From: VAXT01 sp963794605
GTDB lineage: Bacteria > Actinomycetota > Thermoleophilia > Gaiellales > Gaiellaceae
Length of the DNA: 64,000 nt
Direction: 5' to 3'
Assembly: GCA_963794605.1 (NCBI GenBank)
Contig: CAWCEN010000003.1
Location: 428,420 to 492,419, forward strand
Numbering within the stretch: position 1 is the stretch's first letter; each line of letters begins with the position of its first letter. Of this stretch, positions 8,626 through 16,823 are shown in pieces. Both the position numbers and the translations under genes were made by a program. The notes below the pieces were generated by a model. That model was not told the origin of the DNA and did no database searches. It saw nothing but the letters and a program-made list of their open reading frames with translations.

Positions 8626-9966
8626 ATGCAGCCGCTCGGATCGCGAAACCGGATTGCGCTGCTCGGCCTCTCGGTCGGGCTCGTCCTGGCCGACTCGTCG
8701 GTCGTCACCCTCGCGCTCCCGAAGATCCTCGTGCAGTTCGACGTCGACGTCTCGACGCTCGCCTGGGCGCTGGTCTCGTTCAACCTGGCGCTCGCACTCG
8801 CCGCAGTGCCCGCGGCGGCTCTTGCGCGCCGGAGGCCGGTGCCTGTGTTCGGGGTCTCGACGGTCGTCTTCGCGGCTGCGTCTCTCGCGTGCGCGTTCTC
8901 GCCGACGTTCGGTGTGCTCGTGGGGCTGCGCGCGGCCCAAGGCGTGGCGGGAGCCGCGGTCGTCGTGGCCGCGCTCGACCTGCTCTCCGAGGTCACGGGG
9001 GCCGACGCCTCGGCGGCGCGGATCTGGGCGCTCGCCGGGATCGTCGGCGCCTCGGTCGGGCCAGCGATCGGCGGGATCCTTACGCAGCTTTTGGGCTGGG
9101 AGTCGATCTTCGTGCTGCAGGCACCTGTAGCGCTGCTCAGCCTGCTGGCGCTGTCCGGCGTGCAGGCGCGGCCGGTGCCCGAGCCAGCCGAGCGGCCCCA
9201 GATCGCGGCGAACGCGGCGCTCCTTCTCGTCTCCGGAGCGCTCGTGGCTGCGCTCTTCCTGCTCGTGATCCTGCTGATCAACGGCTGGCGGCTCGAGCCG
9301 CTCGCGGCGGGGCTCGTCGTGACGATTATGCCGTTGACCGCGATTGCAGCGACGCGTTTCGCCGGTGGGATCCGCCCGCCTTGGACGCGGGCGGCTTCCG
9401 GCGCGATCCTGATCTCGGGCGGGCTCGCGGCTCTCGCGTGGCTGCCCCACGCCGGCGTCGTGTGGACGATCCTCCCGCAAGTCGCGATCGGCGCCGGTTT
9501 GGGACTGGCCCTGTCCGCCCTCACGCAGCGCGCGCTGGCCGGCCGCTCGGGCCAGGCGGTGCACGGCGGCTGGACGATCGCGGCGCGTCACGCCGGAATC
9601 GTTCTCGGGCTGCTCCTGCTGACGCCGATCTTCACCTCGGATCTGAACCGGAACGAGCACGAGGCGCTCGCTGCGGGAACTGCGGCGGTGCTCGACAGCC
9701 GGATCTCTCCGCTCGACAAGATCGGCGTCGCCCGCGACGTCCTCGTCGCCGTCGATACCGCCACGGCCGAGGGCCGGATCCCCGACGTCAAGGAGGTCGT
9801 CGACAATCGAGACGATTCCGCGTACGCCGATCTCGGCAACGCGCTCCAGGATCAACTCGACCGCGCAGTCACGAACGCGTTCTCCAACTCGTTCCTCGTG
9901 TCGGCGCTGCTCGGCCTGCTCGCGCTCGTGCCGATCGTTCTCGGGCGGAAGGAGGTCAGCGTCTGA
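8626..9966 (+). CDS. MFS transporter, DHA2/EmrB-QacA-like
   Basis: The protein has 446 residues, about 12-14 predicted hydrophobic helices and the opening SRNRIALLGLSVGLVLADSS typical of drug/H+ antiporters of the 14-TM group, where motif D1 (DSSVVTLALPKI) is recognisable. An extracytoplasmic loop of roughly 80 residues (FTSDLNRNEHEAL through DRAVTNAFSN) separates the last two helices, which is unusual for the family. The next gene overlaps its stop (TGATG), and a methyltransferase follows two nucleotides later, so the three form an operon. It likely exports a small hydrophobic molecule; the substrate is unknown. Confidence 0.85.
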   Translation: MQPLGSRNRIALLGLSVGLVLADSSVVTLALPKILVQFDVDVSTLAWALVSFNLALALAAVPAAALARRRPVPVFGVSTVVFAAASLACAFSPTFGVLVGLRAAQGVAGAAVVVAALDLLSEVTGADASAARIWALAGIVGASVGPAIGGILTQLLGWESIFVLQAPVALLSLLALSGVQARPVPEPAERPQIAANAALLLVSGALVAALFLLVILLINGWRLEPLAAGLVVTIMPLTAIAATRFAGGIRPPWTRAASGAILISGGLAALAWLPHAGVVWTILPQVAIGAGLGLALSALTQRALAGRSGQAVHGGWTIAARHAGIVLGLLLLTPIFTSDLNRNEHEALAAGTAAVLDSRISPLDKIGVARDVLVAVDTATAEGRIPDVKEVVDNRDDSAYADLGNALQDQLDRAVTNAFSNSFLVSALLGLLALVPIVLGRKEVSV

Positions 9967-10409
9967 TGCGGGCAATCGGGTACTCGACCGCGGCCGTGCT
10001 CGCCCTCGTCGGCCTCTACCTCGCGCTCGGCGGCGCCTCGTACGCCCCGGCCAAGGTCGCCGACCCGTGCGCGCCTCGCTCGTGGCGGAGCCCGCAGGGC
10101 TTCGAGGCAGTCGCGGAGCAGATCGTCCTCTCTGCGCTCGATGGGGCCGCGTGCCGGCTGCACGTGTCCCGCGAGGACATGGTGCTCGCGCTCGCGAACT
10201 CGGACTCGCGCGAGCAGTTCGTCCGCGAGCACGACATCTCGAACGAGGAGCTGGAAACGCTCGTGCGCACGGGCCTCAAGCGGTCGATCAACGACGCCCA
10301 GAACGCCGGCGCGCTCAACGGGACGCTGGCGGGCATCCTGCGGGGCGTCGTGGGCAACCTTCCGATCGACGAGCTGCTCGACCTGCTCCAGCGCCTGCGA
10401 GGCTTGTGA
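9966..10409 (+). CDS. Small exported or membrane-anchored protein
   Basis: A 147-residue protein with an N-terminal hydrophobic segment (residues 5-25, STAAVLALVGLYLALGGASY), then a soluble, mostly helical domain with two Cys (DPCAPRSW, DGAACRLH). ATG 9966 overlaps the stop of the MFS gene. Because the MFS transporter has an enlarged external loop, this protein could be a periplasmic-side partner; that is inference only. No family recognised. Confidence 0.7.
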   Translation: MRAIGYSTAAVLALVGLYLALGGASYAPAKVADPCAPRSWRSPQGFEAVAEQIVLSALDGAACRLHVSREDMVLALANSDSREQFVREHDISNEELETLVRTGLKRSINDAQNAGALNGTLAGILRGVVGNLPIDELLDLLQRLRGL

Positions 10410-10410
10410 C

Positions 10411-11118
10411 GTGCCCTGGTACCACGCCATCGCCGAGCGAGACCACGACATCCAGAACCCGACGAGCCCGGAAAAGATCAGGCTCATGGGCGAGTGGCTT
10501 CGGCTCGGGCCGGAGAGCCGCGTGCTCGACATCGCGTGCGGCAAATGCGGGCCGACGCTCGTCCTCGCATCGTCGTTCGGCTGCCGGATCACCGGGGTCG
10601 AGCGGTACTCGGGGTTCGTCGCCACGGCGCGCGAGCGGGTGGCGGAGGCGGGCCTCGGCGAGTTGATCGAGGTCGTCGAAGCGGATGGTCGTGAGTTCTC
10701 GCTCGAGCCCGAGGACTGGGACGTCGCGCTCTGCCTCGGAGCGACGTTCGTCTGGGACGACCTCGACGGCACGCTGTCCGCGCTCGTGCCGGCTGTCCGC
10801 CCGGGCGGCCACGTCGTCGTCGGCGAGCCCTACTGGCGCCGCAGCCCGCCCGTGGGGACGGACACGATGGGCTATGTCTCGCTGTCCGAAACCGGGGCCA
10901 AGGTCGAGCGGCACGGCGTGTCGCTGATCGGGCTGATCAGCTCGTCGACGGATGACTGGGACCGCTACGAATCGCTCCACTGGCGCGCGGTCGAGGACTG
11001 GCTCGCCGAGAACGAGGACGATGAGATTCGGCTCGCGAACGAGGAGCACAAGCGCCAGTACCTGGCCCGCCGGGACGCGTTTGGCTGGGCGATCTTCCTC
11101 GCGCGGAAGCGGGGCTAG
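10411..11118 (+). CDS. Class I SAM-dependent methyltransferase
   Basis: A 235-residue methyltransferase with SRVLDIACGKCGPTLVLA (motif I), ITGVERYSGFVATARERV (motif II region), WDVALCLGATFVWDD and PAVRPGGHVVVGEPYW (motif IV to post-IV). It begins at GTG 10411, one nucleotide after the stop of the preceding small gene, as the last gene of the MFS operon. Its stop overlaps the convergent recJ stop (CTAG at 11115-11118). The acceptor substrate is unknown; co-transcription with an exporter would fit modification of an exported small molecule. Confidence 0.85.
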   Translation: MPWYHAIAERDHDIQNPTSPEKIRLMGEWLRLGPESRVLDIACGKCGPTLVLASSFGCRITGVERYSGFVATARERVAEAGLGELIEVVEADGREFSLEPEDWDVALCLGATFVWDDLDGTLSALVPAVRPGGHVVVGEPYWRRSPPVGTDTMGYVSLSETGAKVERHGVSLIGLISSSTDDWDRYESLHWRAVEDWLAENEDDEIRLANEEHKRQYLARRDAFGWAIFLARKRG

Positions 11119-12983
11119 GCGGCGCGTGCGAGCTCTGGCTCTTCGAGCAGTGCACGGAACGCTTCGGACTCGAGCAATGACTTCTTGATCACCGTCTCGT
11201 CGTCGAGGCCGAGCTCGGCGAAGATCGCCTGGGCGTCGGACGTGCGCTCGGCGACGGGTCGGCGCCACTCGTCGGCCAGCCAGTCGCGCAGGCTCTCGTA
11301 GCGCTCCGGCGGGTCGAGCACGCGGCGTACGACAAGCTGCGGCGCGACCGTCCCGTTCCACTGGTTCGCCTCCAGCCGGAACAAGACGTCGTAGCGCCCA
11401 ACTTGCCGGAAGCGGTCGAGCTGCGTGCCCAGGCCGAAGGCAATCGCGCTCCCGGCATCGCGTCCCCTGTCACGCACGCGGAAGCGCAGGTGCTTGCCGT
11501 CGCCGACCGCGGCGAGATCTCCGAGCTCGCAGGACGGCAAGAGCAGCGTGACGCCCGGATTCGCGAGCCCGAACGGCGCCAGTCGGTGAAGCTCCTCGCA
11601 GAGGTCGAGCGTGAGCTCCTGGCCCGTGACGACAGCGTCGACGACGGTCCGCGGGCGCAGGTCGTCGTCGGTCAGCTCTGCGTCCGCATGCGCCGCGAAC
11701 GCGTCGGCGAACGCCTCGATCTCGGCCGGGTCGATCGAGAGGCCGGCTGCCGCACGATGCCCGCCGAACCGAGCGAGGTGGTCCGAGCAGGCAGCTAGGC
11801 CTCCGTGCAGGTCGAACGCGCCCGTGGAGCGGCCCGACCCCTTCCAGTTGCCGTCCGCGCCCGCGATCAGCACGACCGGGCGGTGGAAGCGCTCGACGAG
11901 CCGTGACGCGACGATCCCGATCACGCCCTCGTGCCAGGTCTCGTCGGCGAGCACGTACCCTCGGCGGCGCTGCTTCGCCTCCGGCCACTCGTCGATCTTC
12001 GCGAACGCCTCGCGCACGATCCGGTCCTCGACTCCCTGCCGCTCGCGGTTCAGCTCCTCGAGCTGGTGCGCGAGCCGGCCGGCCACGTCCTTGTCCTCGG
12101 TGAGCAGCAGCTCGAGCGCCGCGCCAGGGCGGCCCAGCCGACCGGAAGCGTTGATCCGCGGAGCGAGTCGGAACCCGACGGCGCCCTCGTCGACTCGAGC
12201 CGGATCGACACGCGCGACCTTCATCAGCGCCTGGAGCCCGGGCTTCTGCGTGCGCGCGAGGGAGCGTAGGCCGGCGAGCGCGAGCGCGCGGTTCTCGTCG
12301 ACGAGCGGAACCACGTCTGAGATCGTCGCGAGGGCGACCAGATCGAGGTGCCGCGTCAGCGCCTCGTGTCCCGGGCCGAGCAGCGCCTCGCCGAGCTTGT
12401 AGACGACACCCGTGCCGCAGAGCTCCGGGAACGGGTAGTCGGAGGGCCGCGTGGCGACGACGGGGCAGTCCGGGAGCGTCTCGCCGGGCCGGTGGTGGTC
12501 GGTGACGACGATCTCGAGCCCGCGGGCGCGCGCCTCGGCGATCTCCTCGACCGCGGTGACGCCGCAGTCGACGGTGAGGACCAGCCCGCAGCCCTCGTCT
12601 GCGAGCCGCGCGAGGGTCTCGCGCTGGACTCCGTAGCCCTCTTCGAAGCGGCTCGGCAGGTGCCAGACGACCTCGGCACCGAGCTCGCCTAGGATCAGCA
12701 CCGCGAGTGCGGTCGCGCAGATTCCGTCGGCGTCGTAATCGCCGTGGACGCAGATCCGCTTGCCCGCGGTGATCGCCGTCTTGATCGCGTCGACGCCTGC
12801 CGCCATGTCGCCGAGGAGAAACGGATCGTGGCCGGGCAGCGCTCCTTCGAGGAACCCGCGTGCCTCGGCGGGGTCGTGGTAGCCGCGCCGGACGAGCACG
12901 CGGGCGGTCGTCTCGCTCAGCCCGAGTGCGTTCGCAAGAGCGTTCGCGGCGTCGTGGGAGCACGTTTTGACCGACCAATCCAT
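11115..12983 (-). CDS. recJ: Single-stranded-DNA-specific exonuclease RecJ
   Basis: A 622-residue 5'-3' ssDNA exonuclease of recombination and mismatch or base-excision repair. DHH-family motifs are complete: VHGDYDADGICAT (motif I), VLTVDCGVT, VVTDHHRPGE (DHH), and LAPRINASGRLG; the DHHA1 domain has RFGGHRAAAGLSI, followed by an OB-type C-terminal region. ATG 12983 is preferred over GTG 12995 because a TACCGT box (12994-12999) overlaps the GTG. It is divergent from the small acidic gene at 13036. Confidence 0.95.
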   Translation of the reverse strand: MDWSVKTCSHDAANALANALGLSETTARVLVRRGYHDPAEARGFLEGALPGHDPFLLGDMAAGVDAIKTAITAGKRICVHGDYDADGICATALAVLILGELGAEVVWHLPSRFEEGYGVQRETLARLADEGCGLVLTVDCGVTAVEEIAEARARGLEIVVTDHHRPGETLPDCPVVATRPSDYPFPELCGTGVVYKLGEALLGPGHEALTRHLDLVALATISDVVPLVDENRALALAGLRSLARTQKPGLQALMKVARVDPARVDEGAVGFRLAPRINASGRLGRPGAALELLLTEDKDVAGRLAHQLEELNRERQGVEDRIVREAFAKIDEWPEAKQRRRGYVLADETWHEGVIGIVASRLVERFHRPVVLIAGADGNWKGSGRSTGAFDLHGGLAACSDHLARFGGHRAAAGLSIDPAEIEAFADAFAAHADAELTDDDLRPRTVVDAVVTGQELTLDLCEELHRLAPFGLANPGVTLLLPSCELGDLAAVGDGKHLRFRVRDRGRDAGSAIAFGLGTQLDRFRQVGRYDVLFRLEANQWNGTVAPQLVVRRVLDPPERYESLRDWLADEWRRPVAERTSDAQAIFAELGLDDETVIKKSLLESEAFRALLEEPELARAA

Positions 12984-13023
12984 GGGCCGAGCCACGGTAC
13001 GGAGGCGGTCGGACGGTGACGTC

Positions 13024-13029
13024 TATCCT
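13024..13029 (+). promoter_or_regulatory. -10 element of a leaderless promoter (13036 gene)
   Basis: TATCCT is followed by 6 nt and GTG 13036. Confidence 0.45.
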
Positions 13030-13035
13030 GAAAAG

Positions 13036-13494
13036 GTGAGCGTTGAAACGAACTACACGTCGGGCGAGGACTACATGGTCGAGTTCCTCGGGTACCGGTT
13101 CGCCTTCAACACCGAGGACTTCGAGCAGCGTGTGACGGCGGCCGCGGTCAAGCTCGGGCTCGTGGAGGACAACGACCTCGACGAGGACGAAACTGAGGAT
13201 CTCGTCGAGCTCGCGGCGGACGGGCTGATCGAGGAGCCGCGCAGCTCGCTCGGGCGCTACCTCGTGCGCCATTGGGAGCAGCTGTCGCTGATTCGCGGCG
13301 AGTCGCTCGTGTACTGGCTGCGCAAGCTCGTCTTCCGCGGCGCCTGGCTCGACCATCGCGTCAAGGAAGGGCTGCTCGAGGTCGACTGGGACGACGACGA
13401 GGGCGAGTTCGCGTACCGCGACCCGCGGGGCGACCGGGCCCTCCTGGAGCTCGCGCCAGTGCCGTCCTGGCACGAAGTCCAGTTCCGCCGCTAG
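13036..13494 (+). CDS. Small acidic protein of unknown function
   Basis: A 152-residue soluble protein rich in Asp/Glu with an acid cluster (VEDNDLDEDETEDLVEL, residues about 40-56) and several Trp-containing segments (VRHWEQLSLIRGE, RGAWLDHRV). No signal peptide, no membrane segment and no recognised motif. GTG 13036 is chosen because of the -10 box 6 nt upstream; ATG 13075 is an alternative. It is divergent from recJ. Confidence 0.7.
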   Translation: MSVETNYTSGEDYMVEFLGYRFAFNTEDFEQRVTAAAVKLGLVEDNDLDEDETEDLVELAADGLIEEPRSSLGRYLVRHWEQLSLIRGESLVYWLRKLVFRGAWLDHRVKEGLLEVDWDDDEGEFAYRDPRGDRALLELAPVPSWHEVQFRR

Positions 13495-13540
13495 GCGAGT
13501 CGCCTCCTCCCAAGAAGCCACGCCCTCTCGAGCGAAGCCC

Positions 13541-13656
13541 CGGGGTCAGACCCCGCTCCAAAAGCGTGGCGATTATCGAACGAGACACGCACAAACGCTC
13601 CACATTGCATGGAGCTTCCATAGGTCGACCGCCGCGTTCTTTCCAGGGTCTGACCC
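13541..13656. repeat. Inverted pair of REP-like palindromes (REPIN-like)
   Basis: Positions 13541-13555 read CGGGGTCAGACCCCG, a 7-bp palindrome around one base. Positions 13646-13656 read GGGTCTGACCC, and the flanks make the second copy the inverse complement of the first (CGGGGTCAGACCC). About 90 bp separate them. They lie between convergent genes 13036 and 13659. Related palindromes occur at 18.8 kb and 22.1 kb. Confidence 0.7.
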
Positions 13657-13658
13657 CG

Positions 13659-14255
13659 CTAAAGGCGGTCCCAGTTGTTGGGGAGGTCCGGTAGCGGCCA
13701 GGCCGGGTTCGGGCGCCAGCGTTCCCAGCCTTCGTCGAACGGAGTCGACCACGCTTCGATTCTCTCGATTGCTCGCTCGCCTTCCGCCCTGATCGCACGT
13801 GCTTTCGCGGGCGTGAAGAGCCCGATGTCGACTGCCTCCGCGAGATGATCCTCGTCCTTCCAGCGCCACGTCCGGTCGGGATTGACCCAGACGTCGAGCA
13901 GGTGGTCGGTCGTGTCGAACCCGAACGGGCTCTCGCGCCAGGGCTCCTCGAGGTTCACGTACCAGCCGACGAGCTCGCCCTCCCTCCCCCACGTCACGTA
14001 CACGGAATGGGACGCGCCGACCTCGGCGATCATGAGCCGGCCGCCGTACCACCGAGCCTCCTCGTGGGGCCAACGCTGCTCGACGAGCTCAGGGATCGGC
14101 AGCCGCGCCCCCGGAGGCCAGCGGACCGGCGTCTCCGGAGTGATCCAGAGCACGACCCGGCTGGTCGTCCGCTCGACGACCGTGGCCGGGATCGCGCTGA
14201 AGACCCTGCGGGGCCACACGAAACGGAAAAGACAGTGCTCGGGGCTCGAATTCAC
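13659..14255 (-). CDS. DUF402 family protein (FomD-like)
   Basis: A 198-residue protein with the conserved DUF402 core: VGWYVNLEEPW, FDTTDHLLDVWVNPD and WKDEDHLAEA, whose acidic residues bind metal in structurally known members. Characterised relatives (FomD, nucleoside diphosphatase-type enzymes) hydrolyse nucleotide or nucleotidyl substrates; a phosphohydrolase role here is an inference. Start is GTG 14255. The stop falls three bases after the second REP-like palindrome. A short gap separates it from the divergent DUF6197 gene. Confidence 0.82.
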   Translation of the reverse strand: MNSSPEHCLFRFVWPRRVFSAIPATVVERTTSRVVLWITPETPVRWPPGARLPIPELVEQRWPHEEARWYGGRLMIAEVGASHSVYVTWGREGELVGWYVNLEEPWRESPFGFDTTDHLLDVWVNPDRTWRWKDEDHLAEAVDIGLFTPAKARAIRAEGERAIERIEAWSTPFDEGWERWRPNPAWPLPDLPNNWDRL

Positions 14256-14291
14256 GCGAATCTCCGTGCTACCCTCTGGCGAGGAGGACTA

Positions 14292-14678
14292 TTGTCACAG
14301 GCAGCCGACGAGGCGGCTGCGGCGATGCTGATGGAGGCTCGCGGTCTCCTCCTCAGGGGTTGGTCGCACGGCGCTCAGGCGCGCGACGCTCGGGGGCGCG
14401 TCGTCAACGCGTGGAGCGTCGAGGCCGCGTCGTGGTCGCTCGTCGGCGCGCTCCTCGCGAGCTGGCACCGCCACGACGACCGGCTCGACGCCGACTTCGT
14501 CGCGCACTCCGCCGAAGCGCGCGCCCTGGCGGAGGCGACGGATGTCCTGAGCCGCGCGACCGGCACGCTCGCGATCGACGCCTGGAACGACGCGCCGGAA
14601 CGGAACCCGGGCGGCGTCATCGCCGCGGTCGATCGCGCGCTCGCGTTGCTCGACCACCCGCAGGCCGAAGCCGTCTAG
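14292..14678 (+). CDS. DUF6197-like protein
   Basis: A 128-residue protein with the pattern of the DUF6197 group: LLRGWSHGAQARDARG, a central WSLVGALL and WNDAPERNPGGVIAAVDRAL near the C-terminus. TTG 14292 is chosen because a strong GGAGG sequence (14283-14287) sits 4 nt upstream and the frame before it has no better start. Function unknown. Its stop overlaps the convergent ruvB stop by 4 nt. Confidence 0.7.
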   Translation: MSQAADEAAAAMLMEARGLLLRGWSHGAQARDARGRVVNAWSVEAASWSLVGALLASWHRHDDRLDADFVAHSAEARALAEATDVLSRATGTLAIDAWNDAPERNPGGVIAAVDRALALLDHPQAEAV

Positions 14679-15685
14679 AAGAGCGCTTCCGCCCGCTTCG
14701 CAGCGCCGACGTGCTCGCGGCCGAGCTTCGTCACGATCCGCCCGCGCGGCGTCCGCTGGATGAAGCCGAGCTGGAGCAGGTACGGCTCGTAGACGTCCTC
14801 GATCGTGTCCGGCTCCTCGCCGAGAGCCACGGCCAACGTGGACAGCCCCACAGGCCCGCCGTCGAACCGATCGACGATCGCGTGCAGGAGCGCCCGGTCG
14901 GTGCGCTCGAGCCCGTGTCCGTCCACCTCGAGCAGTTCCAGCGCCTCGGCCGCAACATCCGCGGTCACGACGCCCTCGTGCCGCACCTCCGCGACGTCGC
15001 GCACCCGCCTCAGGATCCTGTTCGCCACCCGGGGCGTCCCGCGCGAGCGAGAAGCGATCTCGTCGGCCGCCGCGCCCTCGATCTCGACGCCGAGGATTCC
15101 GGCCGAGCGGCGCACGATGAAGCCGAGCTCCTCCGGCTCGTAGTACTCGAGCCGGAACGTCATCCCGAACCGATCCCGCAAAGGCGTGGTGAGCAGCCCT
15201 GTGCGGGTCGTCGCCCCAACGAGCGTGAACGGCGGCACCTCCAGCGTGAGGGTGCGCGCCGCGTGCCCCTGCCCGACGACGATGTCGAGCCGGAAGTCCT
15301 CGAGCGCCGGGTACAGCACTTCCTCGACTGCGCTCGACAGCCGGTGGATCTCGTCGACGAAGAGCACGTCGCGCGGCTCGAGCGCCGTCAGGATCGAGGC
15401 CATGTCGCCCTTCCGCTCGAGGGCCGGCCCGGCCACGCAGCGGATGCCCACGCCTAGCTCCTCCCGAACGATGTAGGCGAGGCTCGTCTTCCCAAGGCCC
15501 GGCGGGCCAACCAAGAGAACGTGGTCGAGCGGTTCCTCGCGGGCCCGCGCCGCCTTCAACGCGATGTCCAGCTGCTCCTTGACGCGCTCTTGCCCGACGA
15601 AGTCGTCGAGATTGCGCGGCCGCAGCGACCGCTCGAGCTCGTCCTCGTCCGGCTTGAGCGCGGGAGCGAGGAACTGGTCGGTCAC
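14675..15685 (-). CDS. ruvB: Holliday junction branch migration DNA helicase RuvB
   Basis: 336 residues, normal length. AAA+ motor that drives branch migration with RuvA. Shows LRPRNLDDFVGQERVKEQL, Walker A LLVGPPGLGKTSLA, Walker B DVLFVDEIHRL, sensor 1 LVGATTRTG and the arginine-finger region LRDRFGMTFRLEYY; the C-terminal winged helix ends with FIQRTPRGR. ATG 15685 overlaps the ruvA stop, so ruvC-ruvA-ruvB is a tightly coupled operon. Confidence 0.98.
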   Translation of the reverse strand: MTDQFLAPALKPDEDELERSLRPRNLDDFVGQERVKEQLDIALKAARAREEPLDHVLLVGPPGLGKTSLAYIVREELGVGIRCVAGPALERKGDMASILTALEPRDVLFVDEIHRLSSAVEEVLYPALEDFRLDIVVGQGHAARTLTLEVPPFTLVGATTRTGLLTTPLRDRFGMTFRLEYYEPEELGFIVRRSAGILGVEIEGAAADEIASRSRGTPRVANRILRRVRDVAEVRHEGVVTADVAAEALELLEVDGHGLERTDRALLHAIVDRFDGGPVGLSTLAVALGEEPDTIEDVYEPYLLQLGFIQRTPRGRIVTKLGREHVGAAKRAEALF

Positions 15686-16236
15686 GCCGCCTTCAGCGCC
15701 TGGCGGACGCGCTCCTCGGGCGGAGCCTCCGGATCGGTGCCGGCGAGCGCACGCTCCGCCTCGACCGCCGAGTAGCCGAGCTCGACGAGAGCGTCACGCG
15801 CCACGAGATCGATTCCCCCGTCAGGAACGACCTGCTCGAGCCCGAGCTTCTCCTTCAGCTCGAGGACGACCCGCTCGGCGGTCTTCTTCCCCACTCCGGG
15901 AATCGCGAGAAACCGCGTGGTGTCGCCGAGGACGATCGAGCGTCGCAGATCGGCCGGGGTCGAGCCGGAGACGATCAGCAGCGCAACCTTCGGGCCGACG
16001 CCCGACACGGACAGCAGCTGCTCGAAGAGCTGGCGCTCCGCCGGGTCGGCGAACCCGTAGAGCTGGAGCACGTCCTCGCGCACGTGGAGATAGGTGTCGA
16101 ACGAAACCTCGCGCCCCTCCCTCGCCTTACGGCCCGCGCGCTCCGAGACGCGCAGGAGATACCCGACGCCGTTGACGTCGAGCACGAGCCCGTCCGCGGT
16201 CCGCGAGACGGGGGTTCCTGTCAGGCGGGCGATCAC
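15682..16236 (-). CDS. ruvA: Holliday junction branch migration protein RuvA
   Basis: 184 residues. The N-terminal OB fold starts VIARLTGTPV and contains VGYLLRVSERAG; the two helix-hairpin-helix motifs are LSVSGVGPKVALLIVSG and LAIPGVGKKTAERVVLELK; domain III at the C-terminus contacts RuvB. Start GTG 16236 overlaps the ruvC stop by 4 nt (GTGA), the first of two such couplings in this operon. Confidence 0.97.
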   Translation of the reverse strand: MIARLTGTPVSRTADGLVLDVNGVGYLLRVSERAGRKAREGREVSFDTYLHVREDVLQLYGFADPAERQLFEQLLSVSGVGPKVALLIVSGSTPADLRRSIVLGDTTRFLAIPGVGKKTAERVVLELKEKLGLEQVVPDGGIDLVARDALVELGYSAVEAERALAGTDPEAPPEERVRQALKAA

Positions 16237-16724
16237 GCGGAGACTGCCTTTAGCAGCGGCGGCGCCAGCGCGTGGCAGATCCCGACCGCGAGCGCATCGG
16301 CTGCATGGCTCGGCTCGGGCGGAGCGTCGAGGCGAAGGATCGCCTGCACCATGCGCTGCACCTGGGCCTTCTCGGCGCGGCCGTAGCCGCACACAGCCTG
16401 CTTGACACGGGTCGGCGCATACTCAGCGCACTCCACCCCGGCGAGCGCGGAGGCGACGAGCACGGCGCCGCGGGCCTGTCCGACGGAGAGCGCGGTGCGG
16501 GCGTCGACGCCGACGAAGGACTCCTCGAGCGCGACGGCATCGGGCGCCGTCTGGTCGATGAGCGTCGTGACCGCGTCGAAAATCGTCTTCAGCCGCGCTT
16601 CTGGACGGTCGGACGCGGGGGTCTTCCACCACCCGTAGTCGATGGCCCGCACCCGCCCGCCTTTTTCTTGGACGATGCCGTACCCGCATGCAGCCGTGCC
16701 CGGATCGATGCCGAGAACTTTCAC
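16233..16724 (-). CDS. ruvC: Crossover junction endodeoxyribonuclease RuvC
   Basis: 163 residues. RNase H-fold Holliday junction resolvase. Catalytic acidic residues sit in VLGIDPGTAACGYG, ALEESFVGVDART and SHAADALAVG. Start GTG 16724 lies 6 nt after a TAACCT -10 box, so the ruv operon mRNA is predicted leaderless. In many actinobacteria yebC lies directly upstream; here two plus-strand secreted-protein genes separate them. Confidence 0.97.
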   Translation of the reverse strand: MKVLGIDPGTAACGYGIVQEKGGRVRAIDYGWWKTPASDRPEARLKTIFDAVTTLIDQTAPDAVALEESFVGVDARTALSVGQARGAVLVASALAGVECAEYAPTRVKQAVCGYGRAEKAQVQRMVQAILRLDAPPEPSHAADALAVGICHALAPPLLKAVSA

Positions 16725-16730
16725 GGGTCG

Positions 16731-16736
16731 AGGTTA
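16731..16736 (-). promoter_or_regulatory. -10 element of a leaderless promoter (ruvCAB)
   Basis: TAACCT on the minus strand, 6 nt before GTG 16724. Confidence 0.5.
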
Positions 16737-16823
16737 GGCGCAGAACCGGACGTTCCTGCTCCGAAAACCGGAAATCCCCCTTTCGCGTATGGGCCTTATG
16801 ACTAGGGTCACCGAGGGGAGTTC